IMG/VR virus record: IMGVR_UViG_3300018065_000011
Coordinates: 248,001-312,000 of that record
DNA: 64,000 nucleotides
Strand: one strand, 5' to 3'
Source of the DNA: a virus
Positions 23,900-31,164 of the stretch are shown here, in pieces. Under the pieces are notes generated by a model, which made no database searches, was not told the DNA's origin, and was given only the letters and a program-made list of their open reading frames with translations. Each line of letters opens with the position of its first letter. The stretch's first letter is position 1. A program made the position numbers and the translations under genes.

Positions 23900-24495
23900 C
23901 CGCGTTTGCGGAAAATCTGGGCGATCCGGGGAAGAGTTGCACTTGTGGTGATCCCGCGTCCGTTGATGTGGAAGATCACGATGGAGCCGCGCTTTGCTTT
24001 CCACGTCACGTAGCGAACGATGGCATCTGCACGCAGGTTGGGATCGGGATCGCCGCTGGCTACGTCGTAGGTGATCGTGCGCAGTCCGAGGGTCTCGGCT
24101 GCTGCGAGGACTTCATCATCGTAGCGAACGGACGGGGGACGGAACAGCTTGGGCTTCTTGCCAGTGATGCGTTGGATTGTGGTTTGGGCTGCACGAAGCT
24201 CAGCAACAACGGCATCGTATGGAAGCTCATCGAGCCAGATGTGGCGGTGTCCGTGGGAGCCGATCTCGAAATGTTGCGCGAGTTTCTGGGCGTGCTCTGG
24301 ATGAGATTCGGCCCAGCGTCCGCTCACGAACACTGTGGCGGGGATGTCGTGTTCCAGTAGGGCTCGGACGATGTCGTGGTCCAGTCCGTCGCCGCGGGTG
24401 GGACACGCATCGAAGGTGAGTGCGATCTGTTTGTGGTCGCGTGGTCCGTGACGAATGGCTCCAAGCCCTAGAGCGAGCAGGAGGAGCCACTTCAT
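23851..24495 (-). CDS. Exported polysaccharide deacetylase (NodB/CE4 fold)
   Basis: 214 residues. The ATG at 24495 overlaps the previous stop (ATGA). The first 15 residues (MKWLLLLALGLGAI) form a signal peptide or anchor. CE4 motifs in order: ALTFDACPT (usually TFDDGP), IGSHGHRH (metal-binding His pair), LFRPPSVRYD, the YDVASGDPDP motif and IVIFHING. Most catalytic positions are kept; the second Asp of motif 1 is Ala, which may weaken or change metal binding. It would act on peptidoglycan or surface polysaccharide outside the inner membrane. It ends a four-gene minus-strand unit. Confidence 0.75.
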   Translation of the reverse strand: MKWLLLLALGLGAIRHGPRDHKQIALTFDACPTRGDGLDHDIVRALLEHDIPATVFVSGRWAESHPEHAQKLAQHFEIGSHGHRHIWLDELPYDAVVAELRAAQTTIQRITGKKPKLFRPPSVRYDDEVLAAAETLGLRTITYDVASGDPDPNLRADAIVRYVTWKAKRGSIVIFHINGRGITTSATLPRIAQIFRKRGYRFVTVSGLLTRSTK

Positions 24496-24689
24496 TGGCC
24501 ACATGAAGGATGAAAGAGCAGCATGAAGCTGCCGACAAGCAAGGGAATGGATGCGAAGTCGACTATGTTGAATGGCTCCCAGCCGGGAAACATCGGCCAG
24601 AACACGTAGGTTCCTATCAGAAGGAACAGCCCAAGCCGTTGCCTTTGCTTCAGGGCCATCGCCAGTCGTTTCTCCAGAAGGGTCGGCAT
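24492..24689 (-). CDS. Small membrane protein
   Basis: 65 residues from ATG 24689. Two hydrophobic segments, about 17-29 (LGLFLLIGTYVFW) and 44-58 (ASIPLLVGSFMLLF). Overlaps both neighbours on the minus strand. It may anchor or assist the deacetylase, judged only from adjacency. Confidence 0.6.
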   Translation of the reverse strand: MPTLLEKRLAMALKQRQRLGLFLLIGTYVFWPMFPGWEPFNIVDFASIPLLVGSFMLLFHPSCGQ

Positions 24690-24877
24690 ATCTCTTGGGT
24701 TCGTTTCCAGCCGTCGCGGTAGGGCTTGGTCATGCGCTCTACCTCTTCGCGAGAGGACTCTACCGCCTGGGCTACCAAGGCTTGTAGCTCCTCTGGGGTG
24801 TGCGTTTTTTCGAGCGATTCCATAACCTTGGTGATTCGGCCAGGGCCAGCTTGGGCTGGAGTGGTCCAGAGGGTCAT
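24650..24877 (-). CDS. Small helical phage protein
   Basis: 75 residues from ATG 24877. Charged helices (ITKVMESLEKTHTPEELQAL, then SSREEVERMTKPYRDGWKR) with a Trp-rich end. The 3' end overlaps the membrane-protein gene by 40 bases. Longer frames upstream read unnaturally and are ignored. Function unknown. Confidence 0.6.
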   Translation of the reverse strand: MTLWTTPAQAGPGRITKVMESLEKTHTPEELQALVAQAVESSREEVERMTKPYRDGWKRTQEICRPFWRNDWRWP

Positions 24878-24900
24878 GTTTGTTACTACTCCATAGAAGG

Positions 24901-25077
24901 TCAACCACGCCAGGCTCGAATGGCCTCCAGCATCTTCCAGGCTTTCTCGCGCAGGGAGGCCCAGGCTCGCTGGCGTCCTCCGTCTGGTATCGAGAGATCC
25001 AGCCCCAGCTTGCGGCCTTCGCCGAGGCTGATGAGGAGACATTCTAGCTCGGTTTCTGTGAGGTTGAGCGTTGCCAC
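24901..25077 (-). CDS. Small helical protein, first gene of minus-strand unit
   Basis: 58 residues from GTG 25077 to a TGA at 24901-24903. It reads MATLNLTETELECLLISLGE followed by a basic, Trp-containing helical second half, with normal codon choice, while other frames here do not. It would be the first gene of the deacetylase operon, facing the plus-strand gene at 25128 across a 50-base divergent gap. The start is uncertain because no strong Shine-Dalgarno is present. Confidence 0.55.
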   Translation of the reverse strand: MATLNLTETELECLLISLGEGRKLGLDLSIPDGGRQRAWASLREKAWKMLEAIRAWRG

Positions 25078-25127
25078 GAATCGTAGGATAGCACACCAGG
25101 AGCTTTGTTGGCGTATATACAGGAGAC

Positions 25128-26297
25128 GTGTCTGAGTCTCTTGAGAGGCTGGAAGTTGCCGAAGTCGACCTGCTGGCTTTGGACGACACGCGGCTCAGGT
25201 GTCGCCAGTGGATTCTCATCGAGGATGCTCTTGACGCGCTAGGACTCAAGCATAGTCAGGGCAATCGTAAGAAGATGGCGGTCCTGTTTGAGCTTTTGGG
25301 CTGGGAGCATGTTGCTCTTCGGAGTTTCCCTGAGGATCCCGGTGAAACCAATCGCCTTCGTGGTGATCCGAAGCTACCCAAGAGTCGGCCTCATGATGAG
25401 CAGTCGCTCTGGGTTCGGACTCGTTCTCTGAGAGAGATTGATGCGTTTTTCCAGTCCGGCGACGGGAAGACTCGGCTGGAGAATCCTCTCTATCGGCTCG
25501 TTGGCACCTATGCTGGTCATGTCCAGCGCATCAAGCCTGTGCCTGCTGTTCAAATCCTACGAACCAAGCGTGTGGCTGACTCGGCACCCATTCGGGCTCG
25601 CGATGCGTTGGCCAGGAAGATCGTAGAGTTTGTGAAGAAGCTCGGGCGCCCTGTTTGGCCTGTAGAGATCAGGCAAGAACTAGAGATCTCGCCTTCGCGG
25701 TGGCTGGCTCTACGAGGCTACATGCTTTCCGCCAAGTTGTTGAAGCAAGTCGGTGAAAGACGGCTGGCTCAATATGCCCTTCCCGACTACGAGGAGCAGA
25801 TACGCAGGCCCGAGAAGATTGAACCCTACAGAGGCCCCAGCGCTGACTTGTACCAAGTAGTCGAGGACTTTCTTGCCAATTACGATGAAGTCCGGGTGCA
25901 ACAGGTTCACGACTACGTGCGGCCTGCGGTAACCCACGGAGTGTTGAAAGCCGTCCTTGAACAGATTGGTTGGCGTAAGCGTGGTGGCTCCGGTCAGTTG
26001 CGTAGACGCTATGTGGGGCCAGGGCATCCTCAATATGTGTACAAGCCTTCGGAGGAGCCTTCGGAGGAGCCTTCGGAGGAGCCTTCGGAGGAGCCCGAGA
26101 AGGAAAACTCGTCCGTGAAGCGCAAGATCTACGCCGCGATGAAGGACCCGAGCCTCGGACTGGCGTCTGCCAAGGAAATCGCATCCCATGTGCCTTATGG
26201 AGTTGGGATGGTGCGAAGGCTGCTAAAGGAGATGGTCGAGGAAGAGTTGGTGGGTGTGTTGCAGATCGGAAACAGGCAACTGTACTTTGACCGGTGA
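25128..26297 (+). CDS. Winged-helix protein with SEEP repeat linker
   Basis: 389 residues, GTG behind AGGAG at 25121. Three or four winged-helix-like segments can be seen: about 10-75, 160-215 (KIVEFVKKLGRPVWPVEIRQ), 240-290 and 330-385 (KEIASHVPYGVGMVRRLLKE). A 17-residue PSEE repeat (residues about 307-323) links the last one. The layout suits a DNA-binding regulator or replication accessory protein. The gap before it contains TATATAC at 25113-25119, a possible promoter element shared with the divergent minus unit. Confidence 0.65.
   Translation: MSESLERLEVAEVDLLALDDTRLRCRQWILIEDALDALGLKHSQGNRKKMAVLFELLGWEHVALRSFPEDPGETNRLRGDPKLPKSRPHDEQSLWVRTRSLREIDAFFQSGDGKTRLENPLYRLVGTYAGHVQRIKPVPAVQILRTKRVADSAPIRARDALARKIVEFVKKLGRPVWPVEIRQELEISPSRWLALRGYMLSAKLLKQVGERRLAQYALPDYEEQIRRPEKIEPYRGPSADLYQVVEDFLANYDEVRVQQVHDYVRPAVTHGVLKAVLEQIGWRKRGGSGQLRRRYVGPGHPQYVYKPSEEPSEEPSEEPSEEPEKENSSVKRKIYAAMKDPSLGLASAKEIASHVPYGVGMVRRLLKEMVEEELVGVLQIGNRQLYFDR
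26046..26093 (+). repeat. Four perfect 12-base tandem repeats (CCTTCGGAGGAG)
   Basis: CCTTCGGAGGAG is repeated four times without change inside the winged-helix gene, coding (Pro-Ser-Glu-Glu)4. Copy-number change would keep the frame and vary linker length. Confidence 0.95.
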
Positions 26298-26301
26298 GGC
26301 C

Positions 26302-27129
26302 GTGAAGAAGAAACGACATACCAAGACGGAACGGATCACACCCAAGCGTGCTCAAGAGCTACTCGCTACCATGCGGCGGAATCGTCCGGTCAGGCGGAAG
26401 GTGGTCGAGGGATACGTGGAGGAGATGCAAGCGGGACGTTGGCGATCTACGGGTCAGGGCATAGCGATCGATTGGGATGGGCATCTGATGGATGGGCAGC
26501 ATCGATTGCTGGCGATCATCGAAAGCGGCATCGCGGTCGAGATGGACGTGACCTACAATGAGGACCCGGACAACTTCAAAGTGCGGGACAAGCATCGGCG
26601 TCGGACCATTGCCGATGACCTGAGTCTTGCTGACGTGCAGTATCCCAACGAGTCTGCCCGCATCTACCGACTCTGGCTTGATCTCCAGTACACGAAGCCA
26701 GATCGTTACGTCGCCTTCGGTAAGCAGAATCGGTTTGGTTGGAACAGCGAGAAGGCGCTCGAATGGGTGCAGGAGAACGAAGAGGATCTTGCTCACGTCA
26801 TCGAGAGATGCCGCCGCGCGGACGCCAAGCGTGCTCTGTATCCTCCGTCGCTCATGCAGATGCTCTACTTCTGCTTCTACCAGACCGATCCCAATGCGGC
26901 GGATGCGTTCATGGAGGACTTGATCTGTGGGTGCGAGGGGGCCGGGCCAGTTCCCAAGTTGCGTGAGGCGTTGGACCAGCTTTTGCTGGAGAAGGTTCGT
27001 GGCATGAGGCCGCCGCAGTACTTGTTCGCTGCGTTGGTCATCAAGGCATGGAATGCTGTGCGGGAAAAGAAGAGGCCCCGTACCATTGCCTTTGGACCGA
27101 AAGAGTTGTTCCCAGCAGTCGAGGAGTAG
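26302..27129 (+). CDS. ParB/DGQHR-type domain protein
   Basis: 275 residues from GTG 26302 behind GGTGAGG. Residues 10-100 show the ParB-like pattern of phage DGQHR proteins: ITPKRAQELLATMRRNRPV, YVEEMQAGRWRSTGQGIAID, then HLMDGQHRLLAIIESGI and a DNFKVRDKHRRRT segment. The remaining 170 residues are helical. Related phage proteins are thought to bind nucleic acids or nucleotides, and some have been linked to DNA modification gene sets; no such set is seen here. Overlaps the end region of the winged-helix gene closely. Confidence 0.7.
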   Translation: MKKKRHTKTERITPKRAQELLATMRRNRPVRRKVVEGYVEEMQAGRWRSTGQGIAIDWDGHLMDGQHRLLAIIESGIAVEMDVTYNEDPDNFKVRDKHRRRTIADDLSLADVQYPNESARIYRLWLDLQYTKPDRYVAFGKQNRFGWNSEKALEWVQENEEDLAHVIERCRRADAKRALYPPSLMQMLYFCFYQTDPNAADAFMEDLICGCEGAGPVPKLREALDQLLLEKVRGMRPPQYLFAALVIKAWNAVREKKRPRTIAFGPKELFPAVEE

Positions 27130-27132
27130 ACC

Positions 27133-27351
27133 ATGCAGTTTGGTGCAGACTGTTTTGTAGCCGATGAAGATGAGCTAGAGGAGATCAAGCGGAAGGTCTG
27201 TGCGGAGAAGGAATCGGCAAGCTCTCTGTTTGGCCCGGCCGTGAGCCTGAGACCTGAGGAACTACGATCGATGCAGGTTCGGTTCTACGAGTACGGCCAG
27301 CAGGGTGTTGTTCCGCCTGAGTGGGAGAGGTTTCTGCCGCCAGAGGACTAG
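27133..27351 (+). CDS. Small acidic phage protein
   Basis: 72 residues, ATG three bases after the previous stop. Acidic helix (DEDELEEIKRKVCAEKES) followed by an aromatic segment (QVRFYEYGQQGVVPPEWERF). Probably co-transcribed with the ParB-like gene. No family recognised. Confidence 0.6.
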   Translation: MQFGADCFVADEDELEEIKRKVCAEKESASSLFGPAVSLRPEELRSMQVRFYEYGQQGVVPPEWERFLPPED

Positions 27352-27364
27352 CGCAGACAGCGCA

Positions 27365-27392
27365 GTATACTCTGCGCGTGGAATCGCGTAGA
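27365..27392 (+). promoter_or_regulatory. Candidate promoter, GTAWACTY-N12-CGCGTAGA class
   Basis: GTATACTC (27365-27372), exactly 12 bases, then CGCGTAGA (27385-27392), the plus-strand member of a set of four. The first box overlaps a GCGCAG/CTGCGC hairpin (27360-27377) that could be an operator or terminator. The start codon of a leader ORF lies 9 bases downstream. Confidence 0.55.
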
Positions 27393-27401
27393 AGAGGAGA
27401 G

Positions 27402-27449
27402 ATGTTTCGAGGTACCGCCTGCGCACTGTTTCTCCTGGTTGGCCATTAA
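27402..27449 (+). CDS. Candidate 15-residue leader peptide
   Basis: ATG 27402 behind GAGGAGAG, reading MFRGTACALFLLVGH and a TAA at 27447-27449. Its 3' half spans the left arm of the hairpin that covers the ribosome site of the next gene, so translation of this peptide would open that hairpin. It is hydrophobic and very short; coding is inferred from the strong Shine-Dalgarno and the position. Confidence 0.4.
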   Translation: MFRGTACALFLLVGH

Positions 27450-27465
27450 GTTGCCAAACAGGAGA
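27431..27465 (+). promoter_or_regulatory. Hairpin sequestering the Shine-Dalgarno of 27474
   Basis: TCTCCTG (27431-27437) pairs with CAGGAGA (27459-27465), extended by TTGGC (27439-27443) with GCCAA (27453-27457) and closed by a 9-base loop holding the leader stop codon. The right arm contains AGGAGA, the only plausible ribosome site for the gene at 27474. Confidence 0.65.
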
Positions 27466-27473
27466 GCGCATGG

Positions 27474-27677
27474 ATGCGCATACCGACAATCCGTGATCGA
27501 AGGATCTCTAACCTCCGAACCAAAGCTGTGATGGCGCGTTGGGAACGACGCTGGATTTGCGGCGGTGACCGATTCGCGGCTGAGGAGGTCCGCCGTTTCA
27601 ACCGGGGCCTACGGCGCCACGCTCAGAACGTGATCGCTGAGCAACTGGAAGAGATGGACGAACCGCCTGACGCCTAG
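27474..27677 (+). CDS. Small basic phage protein under leader control
   Basis: 67 residues from ATG 27474; another ATG at 27470 opens only an eight-codon frame. Very basic N-terminal two-thirds (RDRRISNLRTKAVMARWERR, then RFNRGLRRHAQN) with an acidic end. Possibly nucleic-acid binding. Its 3' end meets the convergent sulfotransferase-like gene with a 4-base overlap. Confidence 0.6.
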   Translation: MRIPTIRDRRISNLRTKAVMARWERRWICGGDRFAAEEVRRFNRGLRRHAQNVIAEQLEEMDEPPDA

Positions 27678-28272
27678 AAGCTGTATCCGAAACGCTCGGC
27701 CTCGTCACCGAAGCGTCGCTTCGCGGTAGCTTTGGTCTCGGCGTCGTAGTATGTGCGCCAGGGCTCCTTGTTGGCCGTCACGTTGGCTTTTTCTAGCGTG
27801 GCCTGCGGGAGCCTGAATCGCCTGAGAAGCTGTTTCAGGTCTTTCTGGAGCCTCTCGTAGCGCATGTGCCTGTTGACATCCATCCAGAACACACGGCCGT
27901 CTCGGATGTGGGTCCGCCGGAGGTCGTCTCGTCAACTCCCTCGACATATTCTCGGAAGGTCGGTTCGTGGCCCCATGTCTTGATGAGGTTTCTCCGTTGG
28001 CGGAGCCACCAAGTCACGAGCAGATCGTAGGGGTTTCTGATCGTGGTGACTGTGGTTTCGTTGCCGATGTATTCGGGGCGCTGCTTCTTGAGATCTTCTA
28101 GTGTGGAGTGGTGGGTGCCTCCGGGGAAGGTGTGCTCGAATTGCAGATCTTTGACTTCGTTGAGGTCGCTGACGACGGCTCCGGGGAGCACGGCGAGGGC
28201 ACGGACGGTTGCGATGGATGCCGTGTGGGGCGTTGCCAGATAGATGAATTTGCCGGGGAAGAGGACAGCCAC
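27674..28272 (-). pseudogene. Sulfotransferase-family gene split by a 5-base tandem duplication
   Basis: Two minus-strand frames together make one sulfotransferase-like protein. The first part (from GTG 28272) has a PAPS-binding-like loop (YLATPHTASIATVRAL) and a 3'-phosphate-type motif (IRNPYDLLVTWW). The second part has the C-terminal region (WMDVNRHMRYERLQKDLKQL, then WRTYYDAETKATAKRRFG). The frames are separated by TCGTCTCGTC at 27924-27933, a perfect 5-base tandem duplication. Removing one copy restores one frame of 197 residues (599 minus 5 is a multiple of 3), reading through GVDDLRRTHIRDGRVFWMDV. The Lys usual in the first loop is His here. As it stands the gene is disrupted. Confidence 0.7.
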
Positions 28273-28309
28273 GGGCGCATTCTACGCGGGGTTGGGGTAC
28301 TACTCCAAC

Positions 28310-28712
28310 ATGGGACAGCTATTCAGAGGCTCGAAGGTCGGTCTCACTATCTCAGTCGAGCGAGACAAGCTCATCGGCATCCTGACGGACAATCGTCAGA
28401 AGCACGAGGCACACGTCGAGGGATACAAGCGGAAGCTCATCGAACATGCCATGAACAACCTAGAGTTGGCGAAGGCCGGAAAGCACCCCAAGCACTTCAA
28501 TCAGTCTAGTCCACGGTCCACGGCACTATTTGGCACAGTACGATCGCGCGCTAGGGATGTTGAAGTTGACCGACGATGTGGTTGTCAGCCTGTCAGCCTA
28601 CGACTACGCCCGATTCGTGGAGGACGATTGGGACTGGAAGGATGAGTTTGCCAAGAATGCTTCGTACTATTCGCCTGAGCTTTCCGACGATTTCCTTGGG
28701 CTTAACGAGTAG
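28310..28712 (+). pseudogene. Conserved phage protein gene split by a 7-base tandem duplication
   Basis: The first frame starts at ATG 28310 (MGQLFRGSKVGLTISVERDK) and the second ends at 28712 (YDRALGMLKL...VEDDWDWKDEF...ASYYSPE). Together they fit a common phage protein with a helical N-terminus, an L-x-x-Y-D-R-A-x-x-M-L core and a DDWDWK motif. The frames are separated by TCCACGG-TCCACGG at 28510-28523. Removing one copy restores 131 residues and reads NQSSPRHYLAQYDRALGML. The break is therefore explained exactly by the duplication. It adjoins the similarly broken gene at 27674. Confidence 0.75.
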
Positions 28713-28714
28713 GG

Positions 28715-29110
28715 TCATTCGCGCATCTTCCTGGTTCGCCATTCGCGACGAAACAGCTTGAGCCAGAAGTTGCCCCACCAAGGCAGCGGCTTCGCTTTCA
28801 CGTAGTCCTCGCAAGCGCCGTCGTGGTTCTTGCGGTGACAGCAGGGGTACGTGCTCCGCCATTTTCTGACGGCGCGGTCGTGCTCCCAGTAGGAATCGTC
28901 GTCTGTCCAGATTCGATCGCCGTCGACTACATCTGCGCCCCCGGAGTGGTGCAGGCAGGTATACGGATAGAGGTTTGTGCCACGCTCCCATTCCGTTAGC
29001 CAGCCCGAGAACCAGCAGTCGCGACACAGAAGTGCCACGCTGCGCTCGTCGCGGACGGTTACTTCGTCATTCTCGTGGACGATGACTGAAAGTTGTGCGC
29101 GTTCGCTCAT
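28715..29110 (-). CDS. Cys/His-containing phage protein
   Basis: 131 residues. Cys and His residues are spread in pairs (LLCRDCWFSG, YTCLHHSGG, TYPCCHRKNHDGAC), suggesting one or two zinc sites. Many Trp residues and a basic C-terminus. Start overlaps the stop of the preceding minus gene (ATGA). Function unknown. Confidence 0.65.
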   Translation of the reverse strand: MSERAQLSVIVHENDEVTVRDERSVALLCRDCWFSGWLTEWERGTNLYPYTCLHHSGGADVVDGDRIWTDDDSYWEHDRAVRKWRSTYPCCHRKNHDGACEDYVKAKPLPWWGNFWLKLFRREWRTRKMRE

Positions 29111-29301
29111 TTGGGGAGCTTTCCTAGTACGCGTTGCCTGGCGTGCCAGCGGACGATCTCGCGCGCGGCCTTGTAGCCTTTGACGCGTCCGACGAAAGTG
29201 AACGTTCCGTCCTGGGCGTACTTGACGGTGTGGGATTCGCCGCTGCTTTCGATGCGGTAGATCCCTCCATCTTGTTTGATCGTTTCAGGCTCGTTGTCCA
29301 C
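29107..29301 (-). CDS. Small phage protein, beta-strand then basic helix
   Basis: 64 residues from GTG 29301 behind TCAGGAG. The first half is a strand-rich segment (GGIYRIESSGESHTVKYAQD), the second a basic helix (KAAREIVRWHARQRVLG). It is the first gene of a minus-strand pair diverging from the structural gene at 29389. Confidence 0.65.
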   Translation of the reverse strand: MDNEPETIKQDGGIYRIESSGESHTVKYAQDGTFTFVGRVKGYKAAREIVRWHARQRVLGKLPK

Positions 29302-29337
29302 TCCTGAGGAAGATTACCCCAAGCGCCGTTGGCGCGG

Positions 29338-29352
29338 TAGCCCGTCTATATT
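29338..29352 (+). promoter_or_regulatory. Candidate late promoter, TAG-N6-TATA class
   Basis: TAG at 29338-29340, CCCGTC, then TATATT at 29347-29352, in the divergent gap before 29389. A GCGCC/GGCGC hairpin (29323-29335) lies directly upstream. Confidence 0.5.
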
Positions 29353-29388
29353 TTCCCCTTGACGAGTCTTTCAACCCAGGAGTCTCTG

Positions 29389-29748
29389 ATGTCTCTGCGA
29401 CGCCAACTGATCCGCCTAGCTCATGATCAAGAGGACTTGCGGTCTTATCTGCTTCCGCTTTTGAAGAAGTACGGAAGGCTGCCTCCCGCGGGGATCAGGG
29501 TTCCGAAGGATGTGTATCTGCGTGCTGGGCGGCGATGGCTCGATGCTATCGACCGCAAGGGATTCCAGGGCGCGTTGAGGGCAACGGAGATTCGGATCGA
29601 CAGGATCAAGCCGGGCTCCGAGAAGGCTCAAGGCATCGCAGAGTATCTCAAGATGTGGGTTCGGGAGGAGAAGCTGCGGGGTGCTGAGAAAGCCGCCGTG
29701 CAGCGGCTCATCAGCAAGGCTGAAGACAAGGCTCAGCAATTCGTCTAA
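29389..29748 (+). CDS. Conserved phage structural protein
   Basis: 119 residues from ATG 29389 behind AGGAG. It opens MSLRRQLIRLAHDQEDLRSY and LLPLLKKYG, a start seen in many large-phage virion proteins. The body is helical and charged (RRWLDAIDRKGFQGALRATE). First gene of the plus-strand block that runs through the neck genes to the sheath. The role is unknown, but the position after a late-type promoter suggests a virion or assembly protein. Confidence 0.7.
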   Translation: MSLRRQLIRLAHDQEDLRSYLLPLLKKYGRLPPAGIRVPKDVYLRAGRRWLDAIDRKGFQGALRATEIRIDRIKPGSEKAQGIAEYLKMWVREEKLRGAEKAAVQRLISKAEDKAQQFV

Positions 29749-29757
29749 GGAGCACTG

Positions 29758-30045
29758 ATGCCTTCCGCGAGTCAAACTAGCAGCATGCCCCGAAAAGGGG
29801 GTTGGGATCTCTGGAAGATCCTGACGCTCTTCATCATTCCGGTGTTTGGTTGGGTTGTGAAGCTGGAGGTAACGAATGCGATCCAGAGCGAACGCATCGA
29901 GAAACTCCAAGCCGATGTCCAGAAGAACAGCAACATCGCTGTCTCCGTGCAGCAAAACACGACCGCGTTGGTCAAGCTGGAGACGAAACTGGATGTGGTG
30001 GTGGAGAGTACCAATGACATCAAGAAGCTACTTGCTAGCAAGTAG
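29758..30045 (+). CDS. Inner-membrane spanin-like or holin-like protein
   Basis: 95 residues. One membrane segment at about 20-37 (ILTLFIIPVFGWVVKLEV), then a predicted coiled coil (SERIEKLQADVQKNSNIAVS, VKLETKLDVVVES). A single N-terminal helix with a periplasmic coiled coil is the layout of an i-spanin. The next gene overlaps its 3' end in another frame and encodes a lipoprotein, as in overlapping Rz/Rz1 pairs. No endolysin gene is adjacent, so this remains a structural argument. Confidence 0.55.
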   Translation: MPSASQTSSMPRKGGWDLWKILTLFIIPVFGWVVKLEVTNAIQSERIEKLQADVQKNSNIAVSVQQNTTALVKLETKLDVVVESTNDIKKLLASK

Positions 30046-30526
30046 CCTTTTGCTTCTTGCATGTGACGGTGGTGCTGCAAAGCCCACCGCAGTGGACCAG
30101 TCTGGTGTCGAGTCCGAGCAGATAACCTCGGGTGCGATTCCAGGCCCGAGCGACGACTGTCCCGAGGGCTTTATGGAAGTAGAGGAGAGATGCATCCCCG
30201 AGAAGGAAGCGATGGCTCTCTTGGGGCAGAAGAGTGCAGAGGCAGTCCAGAAGATGACTGGGGCTGCTGGAGATCCCGAAGCCCAGGCTCAGGCGCAACA
30301 GGAAGTAGTCGAGATTCAGGAGAAGAAGGTCGATAAGATCACGGACGAGCATGACAAGATCAAGAAGATGATCAAGGAGAAGAAGAAAGCCGGGAAGATC
30401 AAACCCGTTGATAATCCCTTCTTCTTCGACAAGGAGGATGACATGCCCGACAAGAAGCAAGAAGTCGAGCAACCTCCTCCCATCGAGCAGCGGCCACCCG
30501 AAGCGCCCCCCAAATTGGACCAATGA
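30014..30526 (+). CDS. Lipoprotein, candidate outer-membrane spanin
   Basis: 170 residues from ATG 30014, overlapping the spanin-like gene by 32 bases in a different frame. The start MTSRSYLLASSLLLLAC is a clear lipoprotein signal with a lipobox ending at C17. The mature part has a C-P-E-G-F/C-I-P pair, a charged coiled coil (VVEIQEKKVDKITDEHDKIK) and a Pro-rich tail (PPPIEQRPPEAPPKLDQ). It is longer than classic Rz1 but has the right anchor and rigid, Pro-rich nature. Confidence 0.6.
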   Translation: MTSRSYLLASSLLLLACDGGAAKPTAVDQSGVESEQITSGAIPGPSDDCPEGFMEVEERCIPEKEAMALLGQKSAEAVQKMTGAAGDPEAQAQAQQEVVEIQEKKVDKITDEHDKIKKMIKEKKKAGKIKPVDNPFFFDKEDDMPDKKQEVEQPPPIEQRPPEAPPKLDQ

Positions 30527-31143
30527 CGCAGAAGAAAGAAGCCCAATCGCAAGCTCGGGTCTACAAGTACACAGGCCAGGACGGGACTGTGTACTACTCG
30601 TTCACGCGTAGGCCGAAGATGATCACCACTTCGCAGATCCTCTCTTTGGAATCGCGCATTGGGACGCATGTTGAAAACTTCATTCCCAAGTTTCGAGCGG
30701 AAGGGCGGAAATTCATGCGGAAGCGCCGCCCTGGCGATGAGGAGGATGAAACTGGCAAAACGGCAAAGAGTGTGTATGAAGGCATCGACTTCAAACCACC
30801 CGTTTCCGTAGCGAACGCGGCGGCGAAGGGTTTGGAGTACCGTCGTAAGCAAAGCGACAAAGCGGGGTTAACGCCGGCAGAGGCAGCCAAAGAGGGCATT
30901 GGCTCTGGCGTTCAGCGTGCTGTGAACCTCAAGAACCGAGATACACTCTCTCCGGCGACGATTCGCCAAATGAATCGGTTTTTCTCCCGACACGAGAAGA
31001 ACAAGGCCATTGACTCCAAATTCAAAAACGAGCCATGGCGCGACAAAGGTTATGTTGCCTGGCTTCTATGGGGAGGAGATCCTGGGAAGTCTTGGGTCAA
31101 GAAGATTCTCGGCCAGATGGATCGGGCCGAGGAAGAGAGCTAG
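30523..31143 (+). CDS. Conserved phage protein with C-terminal WLLWGGD domain
   Basis: 206 residues, ATGA overlap with the lipoprotein gene. Residues 95-200 form a conserved-looking helical domain: VANAAAKGLEYRRKQ, GIGSGVQRAVNLKNRD, FFSRHEKNKA, then GYVAWLLWGGDPGKSW. I recall similar segments (helix, then AWLLWGGD-G-x-x-W) in other large phages as an uncharacterised domain. The N-terminal 90 residues are basic and may be flexible. Role not known; perhaps head or neck related. Confidence 0.7.
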   Translation: MTQKKEAQSQARVYKYTGQDGTVYYSFTRRPKMITTSQILSLESRIGTHVENFIPKFRAEGRKFMRKRRPGDEEDETGKTAKSVYEGIDFKPPVSVANAAAKGLEYRRKQSDKAGLTPAEAAKEGIGSGVQRAVNLKNRDTLSPATIRQMNRFFSRHEKNKAIDSKFKNEPWRDKGYVAWLLWGGDPGKSWVKKILGQMDRAEEES

Positions 31144-31164
31144 CCTGGGTATGGTGTGAGCATC

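Noticed and set aside
26046-26093. Tandem 12-base repeats as a CRISPR array or iteron origin
   Set aside because: The repeats are in frame inside a gene, have no spacers, and encode a Pro-Ser-Glu-Glu linker.
27900-27940. Programmed -1 frameshift in the sulfotransferase-like gene
   Set aside because: No slippery heptamer is present at the switch; the perfect 5-base tandem duplication explains the shift.
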